A stretch of DNA of 64,000 nt from JAHFDS01 sp964593795. Lineage in GTDB: Bacteria > Myxococcota_A > Polyangia > JAHFDS01. A program made the position numbers and the translations under genes. Numbering within the stretch: the stretch's first letter is position 1; each line of letters starts with the position of its first letter. Below are positions 1-10,319 of this stretch, in pieces. The notes beneath the pieces were generated by a model. The model was not told the origin of the DNA and did not search any database. It worked only from the letters and a program-made list of their open reading frames with translations. The stretch is taken from assembly GCA_964593795.1 (NCBI GenBank), contig CAZQJC010000284.1, positions 32,910-96,909 of the forward strand. Direction: 5' to 3'.

Positions 1-119
1 GTGGGGGCGGTCGCGAGCATCTGCTTGGCGCGCAGGTAGATCAGGCTCGAGGTGACCGCCACGCCCGAGAAGGCGATCGCGGAGACGAAGAGCACGGTCG
101 CGACGCGGACGCGCCCCAT
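1..119 (-). CDS. N-terminal fragment of a membrane-anchored protein (truncated by window edge)
   Basis: Reading the minus strand from an ATG at 119 gives 39 residues with no stop before the window edge. The fragment starts with MGRVR, followed by a roughly 20-residue hydrophobic stretch (VATVLFVSAIAFSGVAVTSS) and then YLRAKQML, which looks like a signal anchor with positive residues inside. The rest of the gene lies outside the window, so no function can be given. It is divergent from the FHA-GGDEF gene at 256. The 136-base gap between them holds no feature I can support. Confidence 0.5.
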   Translation of the reverse strand, partial: MGRVRVATVLFVSAIAFSGVAVTSSLIYLRAKQMLATAP

Positions 120-255
120 GCCGCAGAGCGTACACCCGGCCGCGCCACCGACGGTCGGCGGGCCCCTTCGACGTGCCGCGCCACCGCTTGCTGCACCGCC
201 GCGGACTCCGACGCGTTCCCGCGGACTTCCGAACGTGTTACCTTGACGCGGCCGG

Positions 256-1173
256 ATGACCAAAGGACGCGACGGGACTGCGCCGCTCGCGCGGACGATC
301 AAGCTCACCACGCGTGAGATCGCGGATTACCGCTCGGGACAGAAGCGGTTTCCGACGCTCGTGGTGGTGAGTGGCGCCGAGCCAGACCTCGGCGTCCACG
401 TCCGCTGTGATCGCCCCGTGTGCATCGGGCGCGATCCGCAGGTGGAGCTGCCCATCGGTGACCTCGGGGCCTCGCGGCGCCACGCCATCGTCGAGCAGGA
501 TCCCGCCGGGCAGTACGTGATCCGCGACCTCGACTCGACGAACGGCACGCGCATCAACGGCAACCGCCTCTCCACCACGCCGAACATCCTGTCCGAGGGC
601 GACAAGATCTTCATCGGCGGCACCGTCATCAAGTTCACCCTCACCGACGAGCTGGAAGCCAGCTTCCACGAAAAGCTCGAGTCGATGGTGGGGCGCGACG
701 AGCTGACGGGCACGCTCACCCGGCGAAAGTTCGACGCCGCGCTCGGGCAGGCGATCGAGGGGGCCCGGCAGGCCGGCTCGGCCGTCGCCGTCCTCATGAT
801 GGACATGGACGGCCTCAAGGCCCTGAACGACGCGTTCGGCCACCACTGCGGCTCGCACGCGATCTCCGTCGTCGGCAAGCTGATCGCCGATCGCTTCGGC
901 GGCGGCGCGCAGGCGTGTCGCTTCGGCGGCGACGAGTTCATCGCGTTCATGGTCGGCACCGACCGCAGCGAGGCCCTCGTGCTGGCCGACAACCTGCGCA
1001 AGGAGATCGAGGTCGCCCACATCGAGCTCGACGGCGTGCGGCTGCGGCCGACGCTCTCCATCGGCGTGGCGACGTTCCCCGACGACGGGGCCGACGCGGA
1101 CGCCGTGGCCAAGGCGGCCGACGCCGCGCTCTATCGCGCCAAGGCCGCTGGCAGAAACCGCGTGTCCGCCTGA
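256..1173 (+). CDS. FHA domain-GGDEF diguanylate cyclase
   Basis: A 305-residue cytosolic protein. Residues 32-130 form an FHA phosphothreonine-binding domain: GR at 58-59, SRRHA at 73-77 and STNGT at 94-98 are the usual contact residues. Residues 145-303 form a GGDEF domain with the metal-binding aspartates in MMDMDGLKALND and an intact GGDEF signature at 224-228, so it should make cyclic di-GMP from two GTP. The RxxD inhibitory site expected just before the signature reads GGGA, so classical product inhibition is unlikely. The FHA half suggests activation or localisation by a Ser/Thr kinase, a common arrangement in myxobacteria; the partner is not known. ATG at 256 is the start that keeps the full FHA domain. 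Confidence 0.9.
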   Translation: MTKGRDGTAPLARTIKLTTREIADYRSGQKRFPTLVVVSGAEPDLGVHVRCDRPVCIGRDPQVELPIGDLGASRRHAIVEQDPAGQYVIRDLDSTNGTRINGNRLSTTPNILSEGDKIFIGGTVIKFTLTDELEASFHEKLESMVGRDELTGTLTRRKFDAALGQAIEGARQAGSAVAVLMMDMDGLKALNDAFGHHCGSHAISVVGKLIADRFGGGAQACRFGGDEFIAFMVGTDRSEALVLADNLRKEIEVAHIELDGVRLRPTLSIGVATFPDDGADADAVAKAADAALYRAKAAGRNRVSA

Positions 1174-1216
1174 TCGCCTCGCGCGAGGGCCGGCACGCAA
1201 ACGCTCCGGAGCACCC

Positions 1217-2446
1217 ATGAAGACGATCCTGACGTTCGGGCTAGGCACCCTGCTCACTCTGGCCGCGTGTGGCAGCGACGGCGGAGGCGCTGGTGGCGGC
1301 GGAGGCGGCGGAGGCGGGGGCGGCACCGGCGGCGGCGACGGCTCGAGCACGTGCCAGGGGCAGTTCAGCCTGTCGTGGAAGGGGACCTGCGCGGTCTCTC
1401 CGACGATGATCGCGCGGCGGAGCGCCTGCAAGGACGCGAGCGGCATCACCGACTACTGCGCGGACGACGGCGTGTCCGCGCCCTCGCTCGGTTGCCTCGG
1501 CACGACGCCGATGACCGCGGCCAGCAAGGCCATCACGCTCAAGGGCTACGTCCGCGTGTTCTCGGGCGGCGGCGACTCGACCGGCGTCAAGCTCGACGTC
1601 TACAAGGCCGCCGACCTCGGCGCGGCGGACGCGATCGGCCGTGCGACGGTCCTCGGCAGCGTCATGACCACCATCGCGCAGGGCGACGTCGACGCCGGCA
1701 ACGTCCGCGCGTGCCCGACCAAGGACGTCCCGGGCAACCTGCCGTGCGCCAAGCCCGACACGGACTGCTCGACGCCCTGCAACACGGCGCTCGGCACGAG
1801 CGGCGCGCAGTTCTGCTCGAAGGGCGTGTGCGTCGACCGGCTGCGCTACGAGGCGCCCTATCAGATCCCGGCGATCCCGTCGGACACGCCGCTCGCCGTG
1901 CGCGCCGCGGGTCCGATGGGTACCTCCGACGGCAAGTGGGCGCCCCTCGTGTCGTTCCGCGTGATCGCGTCGTCCGCCGATCCGATGTGCGCGGACGACC
2001 AGAAGGTGGACTGCTGGGAGGACGCCGCGAAGATGACGTACCGCTTCCACCCGGTCGCGCTCTCGCGCAGCGACTACCAGGTCATCCCGACGTCGGCGGG
2101 CCTGTCCGCGGGCATCCCGGCGGGCAAGGGCGCGGTCGCCGGCGAGGTCCGCGACTGCCAGAACGTCCGCATCGAGTACGCGCAGGTCGGGATCAACCCG
2201 CCGGCCACGAGCTTCACCTACTTCAACGACAACCCGTTCAAGACCCTGCCGAACGCCGGCCGGCTCACCGAGGGCACCGACGGCCTCGGACTCTTCGCGG
2301 GCCTGTCGATCGCGCCCGGCATGGTGCGCGTCGCCGCGCTCGGTCAGGTCAACGGCGAGAACGCCGCCCTCGGCGAGGCCGACGTCGTGGTGTTCCCGGA
2401 CACGGTGACGATCGTGCTGCTCAACGGCGGCCGCCCGATCCCCTGA
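1217..2446 (+). CDS. Secreted lipoprotein with poly-Gly linker, unknown function
   Basis: A 409-residue protein starting MKTILTFGL with a lipobox LAAC (acylated Cys18), followed by a Gly-rich spacer to about residue 45. The body contains many cysteines (for example CPTKDVPGNLPCAKPDTDCSTPC split over 165-190), suggesting disulfides in a periplasmic or surface domain. The C-terminal third reads like a beta-sandwich (carboxypeptidase-regulatory type), but I see no catalytic motif. A weak CGGAG stands 8 bases before the ATG. It follows the GGDEF gene by 43 bases and may be co-transcribed. The gene is convergent with the kinase-like gene at 2450. Confidence 0.75.
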   Translation: MKTILTFGLGTLLTLAACGSDGGGAGGGGGGGGGGGTGGGDGSSTCQGQFSLSWKGTCAVSPTMIARRSACKDASGITDYCADDGVSAPSLGCLGTTPMTAASKAITLKGYVRVFSGGGDSTGVKLDVYKAADLGAADAIGRATVLGSVMTTIAQGDVDAGNVRACPTKDVPGNLPCAKPDTDCSTPCNTALGTSGAQFCSKGVCVDRLRYEAPYQIPAIPSDTPLAVRAAGPMGTSDGKWAPLVSFRVIASSADPMCADDQKVDCWEDAAKMTYRFHPVALSRSDYQVIPTSAGLSAGIPAGKGAVAGEVRDCQNVRIEYAQVGINPPATSFTYFNDNPFKTLPNAGRLTEGTDGLGLFAGLSIAPGMVRVAALGQVNGENAALGEADVVVFPDTVTIVLLNGGRPIP

Positions 2447-2456
2447 GGATCAGGGG
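2440..2456. terminator. Small hairpin shared by two convergent stop codons
   Basis: CCCCTGA-GGA-TCAGGGG is a perfect 7-bp stem. Its left arm carries the TGA stop of the plus-strand lipoprotein gene and its right arm carries the stop of the minus-strand gene. There is no T-tract, so a terminator role is only inferred from position. Confidence 0.3.
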
Positions 2457-3529
2457 AACGCGAGCACGGCGTCCTTGCCGTGCTTGCCGACGAGCGCATC
2501 GACGTGCGCGAGGATCACGTCCTTGCGCGCGAGGATCCCGGCCAGCTCCTCCGCCGTCAGCAGCTCGTAGGGTTGCTCGGGCTCCGCCGCGAGCTCCGTC
2601 TTGAGCGACGCCTCGGTCAGGCTCCGCAGGCGCTCGATCGTGCGGGCGCTGAACAGGCCCACCTTGCCGAGCAGCGTGCGCAGCCTGGGGTGGCCCGACT
2701 GCGGCGAGAACAGCGCCGCGGTGTTGTCCATGTAGTAGAGGACGCGGTCGTCCTCGGAGACCTTCATGTTCCCGCCCGAGAAGCGATCGCGCTGGTTCAT
2801 GAGCAGGTCGAACACCACCAGGTTCGAGAGCTGCACCGCCATCGCGCGCTTGGCCTCGGGCGGTGACTTGCCGGGCGTGAGCCAGCCCGTCCAGGCCGCC
2901 ACCATCGCCGGCGTGTCGAGGTTCGAGTCCTTGATCTTCGGGATCCAGTACTGCGCCATGCCCGCGGTGCGGCCCTGCGCGTCGAACTTGGTCTCCGCGA
3001 GGATCCGCGGCAGCACCGACCAGGATCCGGGCTCGAGGTGCTTGACGATGTCGTCCCGGGAAAGGACCCGCGGCGCCGCGGGCGCGACCTGGTTGATGCC
3101 GAGGAAGCGCGAGAGCCGGTAGGCCACCACCTCCTTGCGCGGGATCGAGAACTGGTGCGACTGCGCGGGTTTGAACGCCGCCTGGGAGCCGTCGCCGAAC
3201 GTCAGCCGAAGCGAGACCGTGGAGCCGCCCTTGTTGAACTTCACCCGCACGACGGGCTCGGATCGCAGGCTGCGCAGCACGGCCTCGTCGTCGAGCCCGA
3301 AGAACGACGGCGCGGGCCGGGGCGCCGCAGCGCTCGCGGCCTCCCGGGCGGGTGCCGGGTGATCCGCGCGCGCGGAGCCGCTGCGCCCGAGCTGGGCCTT
3401 CTCCGCTTGCGCGGCCGGGGTGTGCGTGAGCCATCGCGCCACCACGACCCCAGAGGTCGCCAGGGCACCGAGGGCACAGGCCTCCACGACGACGTACCCG
3501 AACAGACGCACGCAAGCCAAGGATAGCAC
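2450..3529 (-). CDS. Membrane-anchored Fam20/HipA-like kinase-fold protein
   Basis: A 359-residue protein with an N-terminal hydrophobic anchor (about 8-32) and an Ala/Pro-rich spacer to residue 75. The rest matches the atypical kinase layout seen in HipA and Fam20C: a Lys in AAFKP (K120), a Glu in KEVVAYRLSRFLG (E133), a catalytic-loop-like MNQRDRFSGGN (D248, N254) and a metal-binding-like DN at 268-269 replacing DFG. If the anchor is a signal anchor, the domain faces the periplasm, where ATP is scarce. It could act on a secreted substrate, or be a pseudokinase. The start is uncertain. It is divergent from the repeat protein at 3564 and only 3 bases from the convergent upstream gene. Confidence 0.6.
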   Translation of the reverse strand: MLSLACVRLFGYVVVEACALGALATSGVVVARWLTHTPAAQAEKAQLGRSGSARADHPAPAREAASAAAPRPAPSFFGLDDEAVLRSLRSEPVVRVKFNKGGSTVSLRLTFGDGSQAAFKPAQSHQFSIPRKEVVAYRLSRFLGINQVAPAAPRVLSRDDIVKHLEPGSWSVLPRILAETKFDAQGRTAGMAQYWIPKIKDSNLDTPAMVAAWTGWLTPGKSPPEAKRAMAVQLSNLVVFDLLMNQRDRFSGGNMKVSEDDRVLYYMDNTAALFSPQSGHPRLRTLLGKVGLFSARTIERLRSLTEASLKTELAAEPEQPYELLTAEELAGILARKDVILAHVDALVGKHGKDAVLAFP

Positions 3530-3563
3530 GGCTCACCGCGCGGATCTCTTCTGCGGATCCTCG

Positions 3564-6500
3564 ATGCGGCATACGATCCGCCTCATGCGCCGACTGGCGG
3601 CTCTCGGGGTCGCGCTCGCGATGTGCCTCGGCGCCGGCCTCGCGCGCGCCGATCCGCCCGCGGCGCCCCCCGCGCCCGCGTCCGGGCCCCCGCAGGTGGC
3701 CGTCCCCGCGCCGCGACCCTTCGCCGAGTGCATCAGCCCGGAGGAACGCGCCGAGATCCTGCAGAACCAGAAGCGGCAGGCCTTCGGCAAGAGCGCGATC
3801 CCCTTGCCGCCGCTGCTCTACGTCTCGCGCGACCGCACCTTCATCGAGGCGCTCTTCCTCTACTGGAGCGCCACCGACGTGGAGGAGGGCTCAAAGCTCC
3901 GCCTCGTCCTGCCCTTCCTGCTCCAGAGCTGTACGCCGAAGTCCGACACGACCGTGACGCCGCTCTTCGGCTGGCGCGACGACGCCGAGGGGCGCGCCGG
4001 GTTCATCGGCCCCTATTTCTTCCGGCGCGACCGCACCGCCGAGACGGACGTCCTCTTCCCGTTCTTCTTCCGCATCCTCGAGCCCGGCCGGCGCACGCTC
4101 GGCATCCTCAACTTCTACGACCACGAGACGAAGAAGGGCCGCTCGGGCGCGCTCATCCCCTTCGCGTTCTGGGGCGAGCGCCACGACACCGGCGACCACT
4201 ACACGTTCGTGCCGCCGCTCTTCTGGCGCTGGGGCGATCGCCAGGAGACGACCACGATCGCGGGCCTCGCCTACTGGCGCGACCACCTGCGCACGCCCGA
4301 CTGGGACTTCGGCCTCGTGCCATTTTATTTTGGCGGCCGGCACGCGGACCGCTATTACGACTTCGTCCTGCCGCCGCTCTACTGGCAATGGGGCGGCAAG
4401 GACGAGCACACGTCCATCGCGCTCGTGCCGCCGGGCTGGATCTCGAAGAAGGGCCGCGCGTGGAGCGCCGGCGCCATCCCGTTCTACTTCGGCGGCCGCG
4501 ACGGCGAGCTTTATCACGACGTCGTGCCGCCCCTGCTCTACGGGCGCTGGGGCAACGCCCTCGAGCACAAGACGTGGCTCCTGCAGAGCTACTACCGGCA
4601 GGCGGGCGACGCCTGGACGTTCTTCTCCTTCCCCTTCTACTTCGGCTCGCGCGACGGCAAGGGCGGCGGCTACGACGTGGGCTTCCCGCTCTACTGGCGC
4701 TTCTTCGACAAGGACACCGACACCGGCGTCGCGTTCCAGACCTACTGGCGCACCACCAAGGACGGCTGGGACGCGGGCTCGCTGCCCTTCTGGGCGTCCG
4801 GCCGCAGCAAGAGCGGCTGGGGCTACGACGCGGTCCTGCCGCCGCTCTACGTGCGCTGGGGCGACGAGGCCAAGGACTCGACGCTCGTCCTCAACACGTA
4901 CCTCTGGCGCGACAAGAAGGGCGAGGACTACGACTTCGCGTTCTTCCCGCTCCTTTACGCCGGGCGCCACGGCCAGAGCCGCACCGTGCTCTCGCCCCTG
5001 TACCTGAAGTTCGCCGACGCGCTGCAGTCGACGACCATCATCCCGCCCGGCTACTACCACGAGGAGTCCGGCAAGGAGAACGGGAGCTGGGACTTCGGCC
5101 TCGCGCCGCTCGTGTTCACGGGCGCGCGGCAATGCAAGCCCGCCGCGGCAGGGGGCGGCTGCGCCGAGCACTACACGATCGTCCCGCCCGCATTGACGCT
5201 GCACTGGAGCGACGAGCGCGAGTCCTTCACCTGGGCGCTCCTCGGGTACCACCACCGCACCCCGGAGAAGCTCTCCTACGGCGCGTTCCCGTTCTTCTTC
5301 CGCAGCGTCTCGGGCGACGAGGGCTACACGCTCATCCCGCCGCTCCTGACGTTCGACATCCACGACAAGGACCGCGCGACCACGGTCGTCTTCAACACCT
5401 ACTACCGGCGCGGCCTGCGCAATGGAGAGGGCGACCCGGACGACTACGACTTCGGCTTCGCGCCGCTGTGGTTCCAGGGTCGCCACCACGGCCGGCGCTA
5501 CACGGTCTTCCCGTTCTTCCCGTTCTGGTACGACCACGACGACACGCACTCGCTGCTCATCGCGGGGCCGTACTACCGGCACGTGCAGGGGCCGAGCTGG
5601 GACAGCGGCGTCCTTCCCTTTTACTTTGGCGGCCGCGACGTCGCGAAGGGCAAGGACTCCTTCTACAACTACGTGCCGCTCGCGCTCTACTTCGACTGGG
5701 GCGACGACGTGCGCAGGGAGCGCACGACGATCTTCCCGCTCGGCTGGCGCCACCGCGAGCCCGCGGGCGGCGACTTCGGCATCTTCCCGTTCTTCTTCTC
5801 GCACGATCGCGGGCCGGATCACTTCTGGCTCGCGCCGCCCATCCTGTCTGCGCACTGGGGCGACGCGCACACCGAGAACACCATCGCGGCGCTCTATTAC
5901 GACTTCCAGTCCGCGCGCGACCGGCACCGCGGGATCTTCCCGCTGTGGGCGAGCGGGGAGCTCGACATCGGCGAGAAGGAGGGCTCGACCCGCTACGACT
6001 TCATCCTGCCGCCCGTCTACGAGCACGTGTCGTCACCGCGCAGCGACACCACGATCGTGCTGCAGAGCTGGCTGCACCAGCGCCGGAAGGGCGGGTGGAA
6101 CGCCGGATCGTTCCCGTTCTATGCCGGCGGGCGCTCCGACGACGGCAGCGAGTACTACGACCTCGTCCTGCCGCCGCTCTTCGCGCGCTGGGGCGACGCG
6201 GAGAGCAAGACCACCATCGCGACGCTCTACTACGACCGCGAGACCCGGTACGGCAGCGACTTCGGCTTCGCGCCGCTCTACTTCGGCGGCCGGCAGAAGG
6301 TGGACAAGCACTCGTATTACGACGTCGTGCCGCCGCTCTACTGGCGCTTCGGCGACGACGACGGCCACACCACGGTGGCGGGGCTCTTCTATCACCGCGA
6401 GCTCGGCGCGCGCGAGCACTTCGGCCTGCTGCCGTTCTACGCGGCGGGGCGCAACACGGGGCCCGATGGCACGGGCAGCTACGACCTCGTCCTGCCGCCG

Positions 6501-7478
6501 CTCTTCATGCGCTTCTCGGACTCGCAGTCGAGCACGACGGTGCTCCTGCCGGGGTTCTACAGCCACTCCCAGGTGGGCTGGAGCCTCGGCGTCGTGCCCT
6601 TCCTGTTCCTCGGCAGGAACGAGCAGACCGGCGAGCACTACACGTTCGTGCCGCCGCTGTTCTGGCAATGGGGCGGGGCCAAGGACTCGACGACGCTCTT
6701 CCTGCCGCTCGGCTGGCACCGCTCGCACGTGCACGGCTCGTCGACCGGGATCCTCCCCTTTTACTTCGCGGGCGACGACGGGGCCGAGCACTACCGCGCG
6801 ATCTTGCCGCCGCTCTACATGAGCTGGGGCGACGGCGCGACCGAGACGACGGTGTCGCTCCTCTACTTCAATCGCACGCGACCCGACGGCTACACCCGGG
6901 GCGTGATCCCGTTCTACGCCGAGAGCCGCAAGAACGACGAGTACGTCCGGATGATCACGCCGCTCTACTGGCAGTGGGGCGAGCTCGACGCCGACCGCGG
7001 CCTCCTGTTCCCGCTCGCGTACTGGCAGCGCGAGGGTCCGAGCTCGCTGTTCCTGTCGCCGCTCGTCGTGCGGTCCGTGGACGGCGACGCGCACAAGAAG
7101 CGCCTCGTGGTGTTCCCGTTCTGGTGGCAGTTCGACAGCCCGGACTCGAGCGTCAACGTGGGCTTCCCGCTGTGGTGGGACTTCAAGTGGAAGGACGCCG
7201 AGGCACAGGACAAGCGCCTCTCGATCCTGGCGCCGCTCGGCTTCCGCTACGAGAAACCCGACGAGAGCACGACGCTCGTCCTCAACACGTATTACTCGCG
7301 CGGCAAGGGCAAGAACTCAGCCGCGTGGAGCTTCCACTTCTTCCCGCTGTTCTCGCTCGACCGCTACCACGCCGACCACTTCAAGTGGCAGGCGCTGCTC
7401 GGCCTGGTCGGCCGCGAGCGCGAGGATCAGCTCTCGCGCTGGAAGTACCTCTGGTTCTTCTGGACCGACCCGTCGTGA
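3564..7478 (+). CDS. Giant secreted repeat protein (about twenty PPLYW-WGD-TT repeats)
   Basis: From ATG 3564 (alternative 3585) the product is 1304 residues. It starts with a signal peptide (MRRLAALGVALAMCLGAGLARA) and a Pro-rich stretch. From about residue 90 to the end it consists of about twenty imperfect repeats of 45-65 residues. Each has an aromatic strand such as LPFYFGG, a variable loop with YD, the core LPPLYWRWGD, and a TTI strand ending in YY or GW. Alternating aromatic and polar residues point to an all-beta fold. I recognise no named family and no catalytic site. An outer-membrane or surface location is inferred from the signal peptide and strand pattern. It is convergent with the small coiled-coil gene at 7482. 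Confidence 0.8.
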   Translation: MRHTIRLMRRLAALGVALAMCLGAGLARADPPAAPPAPASGPPQVAVPAPRPFAECISPEERAEILQNQKRQAFGKSAIPLPPLLYVSRDRTFIEALFLYWSATDVEEGSKLRLVLPFLLQSCTPKSDTTVTPLFGWRDDAEGRAGFIGPYFFRRDRTAETDVLFPFFFRILEPGRRTLGILNFYDHETKKGRSGALIPFAFWGERHDTGDHYTFVPPLFWRWGDRQETTTIAGLAYWRDHLRTPDWDFGLVPFYFGGRHADRYYDFVLPPLYWQWGGKDEHTSIALVPPGWISKKGRAWSAGAIPFYFGGRDGELYHDVVPPLLYGRWGNALEHKTWLLQSYYRQAGDAWTFFSFPFYFGSRDGKGGGYDVGFPLYWRFFDKDTDTGVAFQTYWRTTKDGWDAGSLPFWASGRSKSGWGYDAVLPPLYVRWGDEAKDSTLVLNTYLWRDKKGEDYDFAFFPLLYAGRHGQSRTVLSPLYLKFADALQSTTIIPPGYYHEESGKENGSWDFGLAPLVFTGARQCKPAAAGGGCAEHYTIVPPALTLHWSDERESFTWALLGYHHRTPEKLSYGAFPFFFRSVSGDEGYTLIPPLLTFDIHDKDRATTVVFNTYYRRGLRNGEGDPDDYDFGFAPLWFQGRHHGRRYTVFPFFPFWYDHDDTHSLLIAGPYYRHVQGPSWDSGVLPFYFGGRDVAKGKDSFYNYVPLALYFDWGDDVRRERTTIFPLGWRHREPAGGDFGIFPFFFSHDRGPDHFWLAPPILSAHWGDAHTENTIAALYYDFQSARDRHRGIFPLWASGELDIGEKEGSTRYDFILPPVYEHVSSPRSDTTIVLQSWLHQRRKGGWNAGSFPFYAGGRSDDGSEYYDLVLPPLFARWGDAESKTTIATLYYDRETRYGSDFGFAPLYFGGRQKVDKHSYYDVVPPLYWRFGDDDGHTTVAGLFYHRELGAREHFGLLPFYAAGRNTGPDGTGSYDLVLPPLFMRFSDSQSSTTVLLPGFYSHSQVGWSLGVVPFLFLGRNEQTGEHYTFVPPLFWQWGGAKDSTTLFLPLGWHRSHVHGSSTGILPFYFAGDDGAEHYRAILPPLYMSWGDGATETTVSLLYFNRTRPDGYTRGVIPFYAESRKNDEYVRMITPLYWQWGELDADRGLLFPLAYWQREGPSSLFLSPLVVRSVDGDAHKKRLVVFPFWWQFDSPDSSVNVGFPLWWDFKWKDAEAQDKRLSILAPLGFRYEKPDESTTLVLNTYYSRGKGKNSAAWSFHFFPLFSLDRYHADHFKWQALLGLVGREREDQLSRWKYLWFFWTDPS

Positions 7479-7481
7479 TCG

Positions 7482-7802
7482 TCAGGCGAGCTGCGCGCTC
7501 TGGTGCAGGTTCTTGTCGATCTCGCGCCAGCCGGACTCGATCGTGTCGGCCAGCTCGCGCCAGCCGTCCTCGCCGAGGGAGCGGAGCTCGCCGAGGCGGC
7601 GCCGCAGCCACTCGCGCTGCGCCTGCAGCGTCGAGGTGAGCTCGTCGTAGAGCGCCCGGGTCACCGGCGCGGCCCTCGCGAGCTGCGCCTCGGCGCGTGC
7701 GGTGAGCTTCTCGAGCTGGCTCGTGAGATGCCACATGCGGCGTTCCAGCTTCTCTGCGTAAGCGTCCTTGCGGATCGTGTCGTCGCGTTCGAGGAGTGGC
7801 AC
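7482..7802 (-). CDS. Small coiled-coil protein
   Basis: A 106-residue hydrophilic protein with no signal peptide. Residues 12-100 are almost entirely helical, with heptad-like spacing of Leu and Ala (LERRMWHLTSQLEKLTARAE and similar), so a coiled coil or helical hairpin is likely. It resembles small stress-associated helical proteins (sll1863 type) in size and style, but no diagnostic motif is visible. ATG at 7802 has GAGG upstream (AAAAGGAGGT, 8 bases before the start). The stop lies 3 bases from the convergent repeat-protein stop. The 190 bases upstream to the next gene hold nothing I can name. Confidence 0.65.
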   Translation of the reverse strand: MPLLERDDTIRKDAYAEKLERRMWHLTSQLEKLTARAEAQLARAAPVTRALYDELTSTLQAQREWLRRRLGELRSLGEDGWRELADTIESGWREIDKNLHQSAQLA

Positions 7803-7992
7803 GGGCGACCTCCTTTTCGAGCCCCAACCGAAGCAATGGCCGGGCCATTCCCGCGGGGCCTTCGATCCGCGTTCGTGCCGCGCAACCTGTCGGACTCGCG
7901 TGGCACGAACGCCACATTCTTGCGCGCGACCGTCACGCGGTGACGACAGGAGAGGGGCGCCGCCCCAGTGGTCAGGCCAGGGTCGCCACCAG

Positions 7993-9762
<1,770 letters not shown>

Positions 9763-9852
9763 GTCGTTACCTCCGGCGCGCATCATGGCAGGGTTTGCGT
9801 CCGTGCGGTGCGTCGCGGGCGCGTCGTGCGGGCGGTGCTAGCCTTGGGGCAC

Positions 9853-10308
9853 ATGTGGCTGCACGCGTTGGTGTTGCTGGCGGCAGGTGGCGGTCTGCAG
9901 GGCGGCCTCGTGCCGAGCACGCCCGGCCGCATCTGGGCGCTCGGCCAGTCCTCGCCGAGCACGAAGGACCCGAGCCTGGCGCGCGAGGAGGCCTCCACGC
10001 AGGCGCGCGTGAACCTCGCGCGGGTCGCGCACGCGATGGCCGGCGTGGCGCTGCCGACGCAGAAGTTCTCGGCGACGCTCAAGGGCTCGGAGATCTCGTC
10101 CATCGAGTGCAAGAAGGTGTGCGTCGCGCGCGCGGAGGCGCCGCTGTCGGGCGTCGAGGTCAAGCACGGAGAGGACCTCGAGACGCTCGAGGACACCGTG
10201 GCGCAGGCCTTCGCCGCGGACCGAGAGCGCGCCATGCACGCGCTCGAGAGCGCGATCGGCCAGAAGGCCAAGCCCGAGCGCGGCAAGAAGCGCGGCCGCC
10301 GGAAGTAG
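9853..10308 (+). CDS. Small secreted protein, possibly LPP20-like
   Basis: A 151-residue protein starting MWLHALVLLAAGGG, a short signal peptide without a clear lipobox. Residues 45-70 (SLAREEASTQARVNLARVAH) resemble the start of LPP20-type secreted proteins; the similarity is weak. The C-terminus is basic (GKKRGRRK). Two cysteines (IECKKVC) could form a disulfide. It is divergent from the ThDP enzyme gene with a 90-base gap. It is followed 11 bases later by the glycerate kinase gene, so the two may be co-transcribed. Confidence 0.6.
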   Translation: MWLHALVLLAAGGGLQGGLVPSTPGRIWALGQSSPSTKDPSLAREEASTQARVNLARVAHAMAGVALPTQKFSATLKGSEISSIECKKVCVARAEAPLSGVEVKHGEDLETLEDTVAQAFAADRERAMHALESAIGQKAKPERGKKRGRRK

Positions 10309-10319
10309 ATCGGGCGGCG

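Noticed and set aside
3891..6026. Long minus-strand open frame opposite the giant repeat protein
   Set aside because: It mirrors the plus-strand repeats, has no signal peptide or family motif, and the plus frame has clear strands and a signal peptide; long opposite frames are expected at this GC content.
7895..7925. TGGCAC…TTGC as a sigma-54 promoter before the ThDP enzyme gene
   Set aside because: The two boxes are about twelve bases apart instead of five, and are on the plus strand, opposite to the nearby genes.
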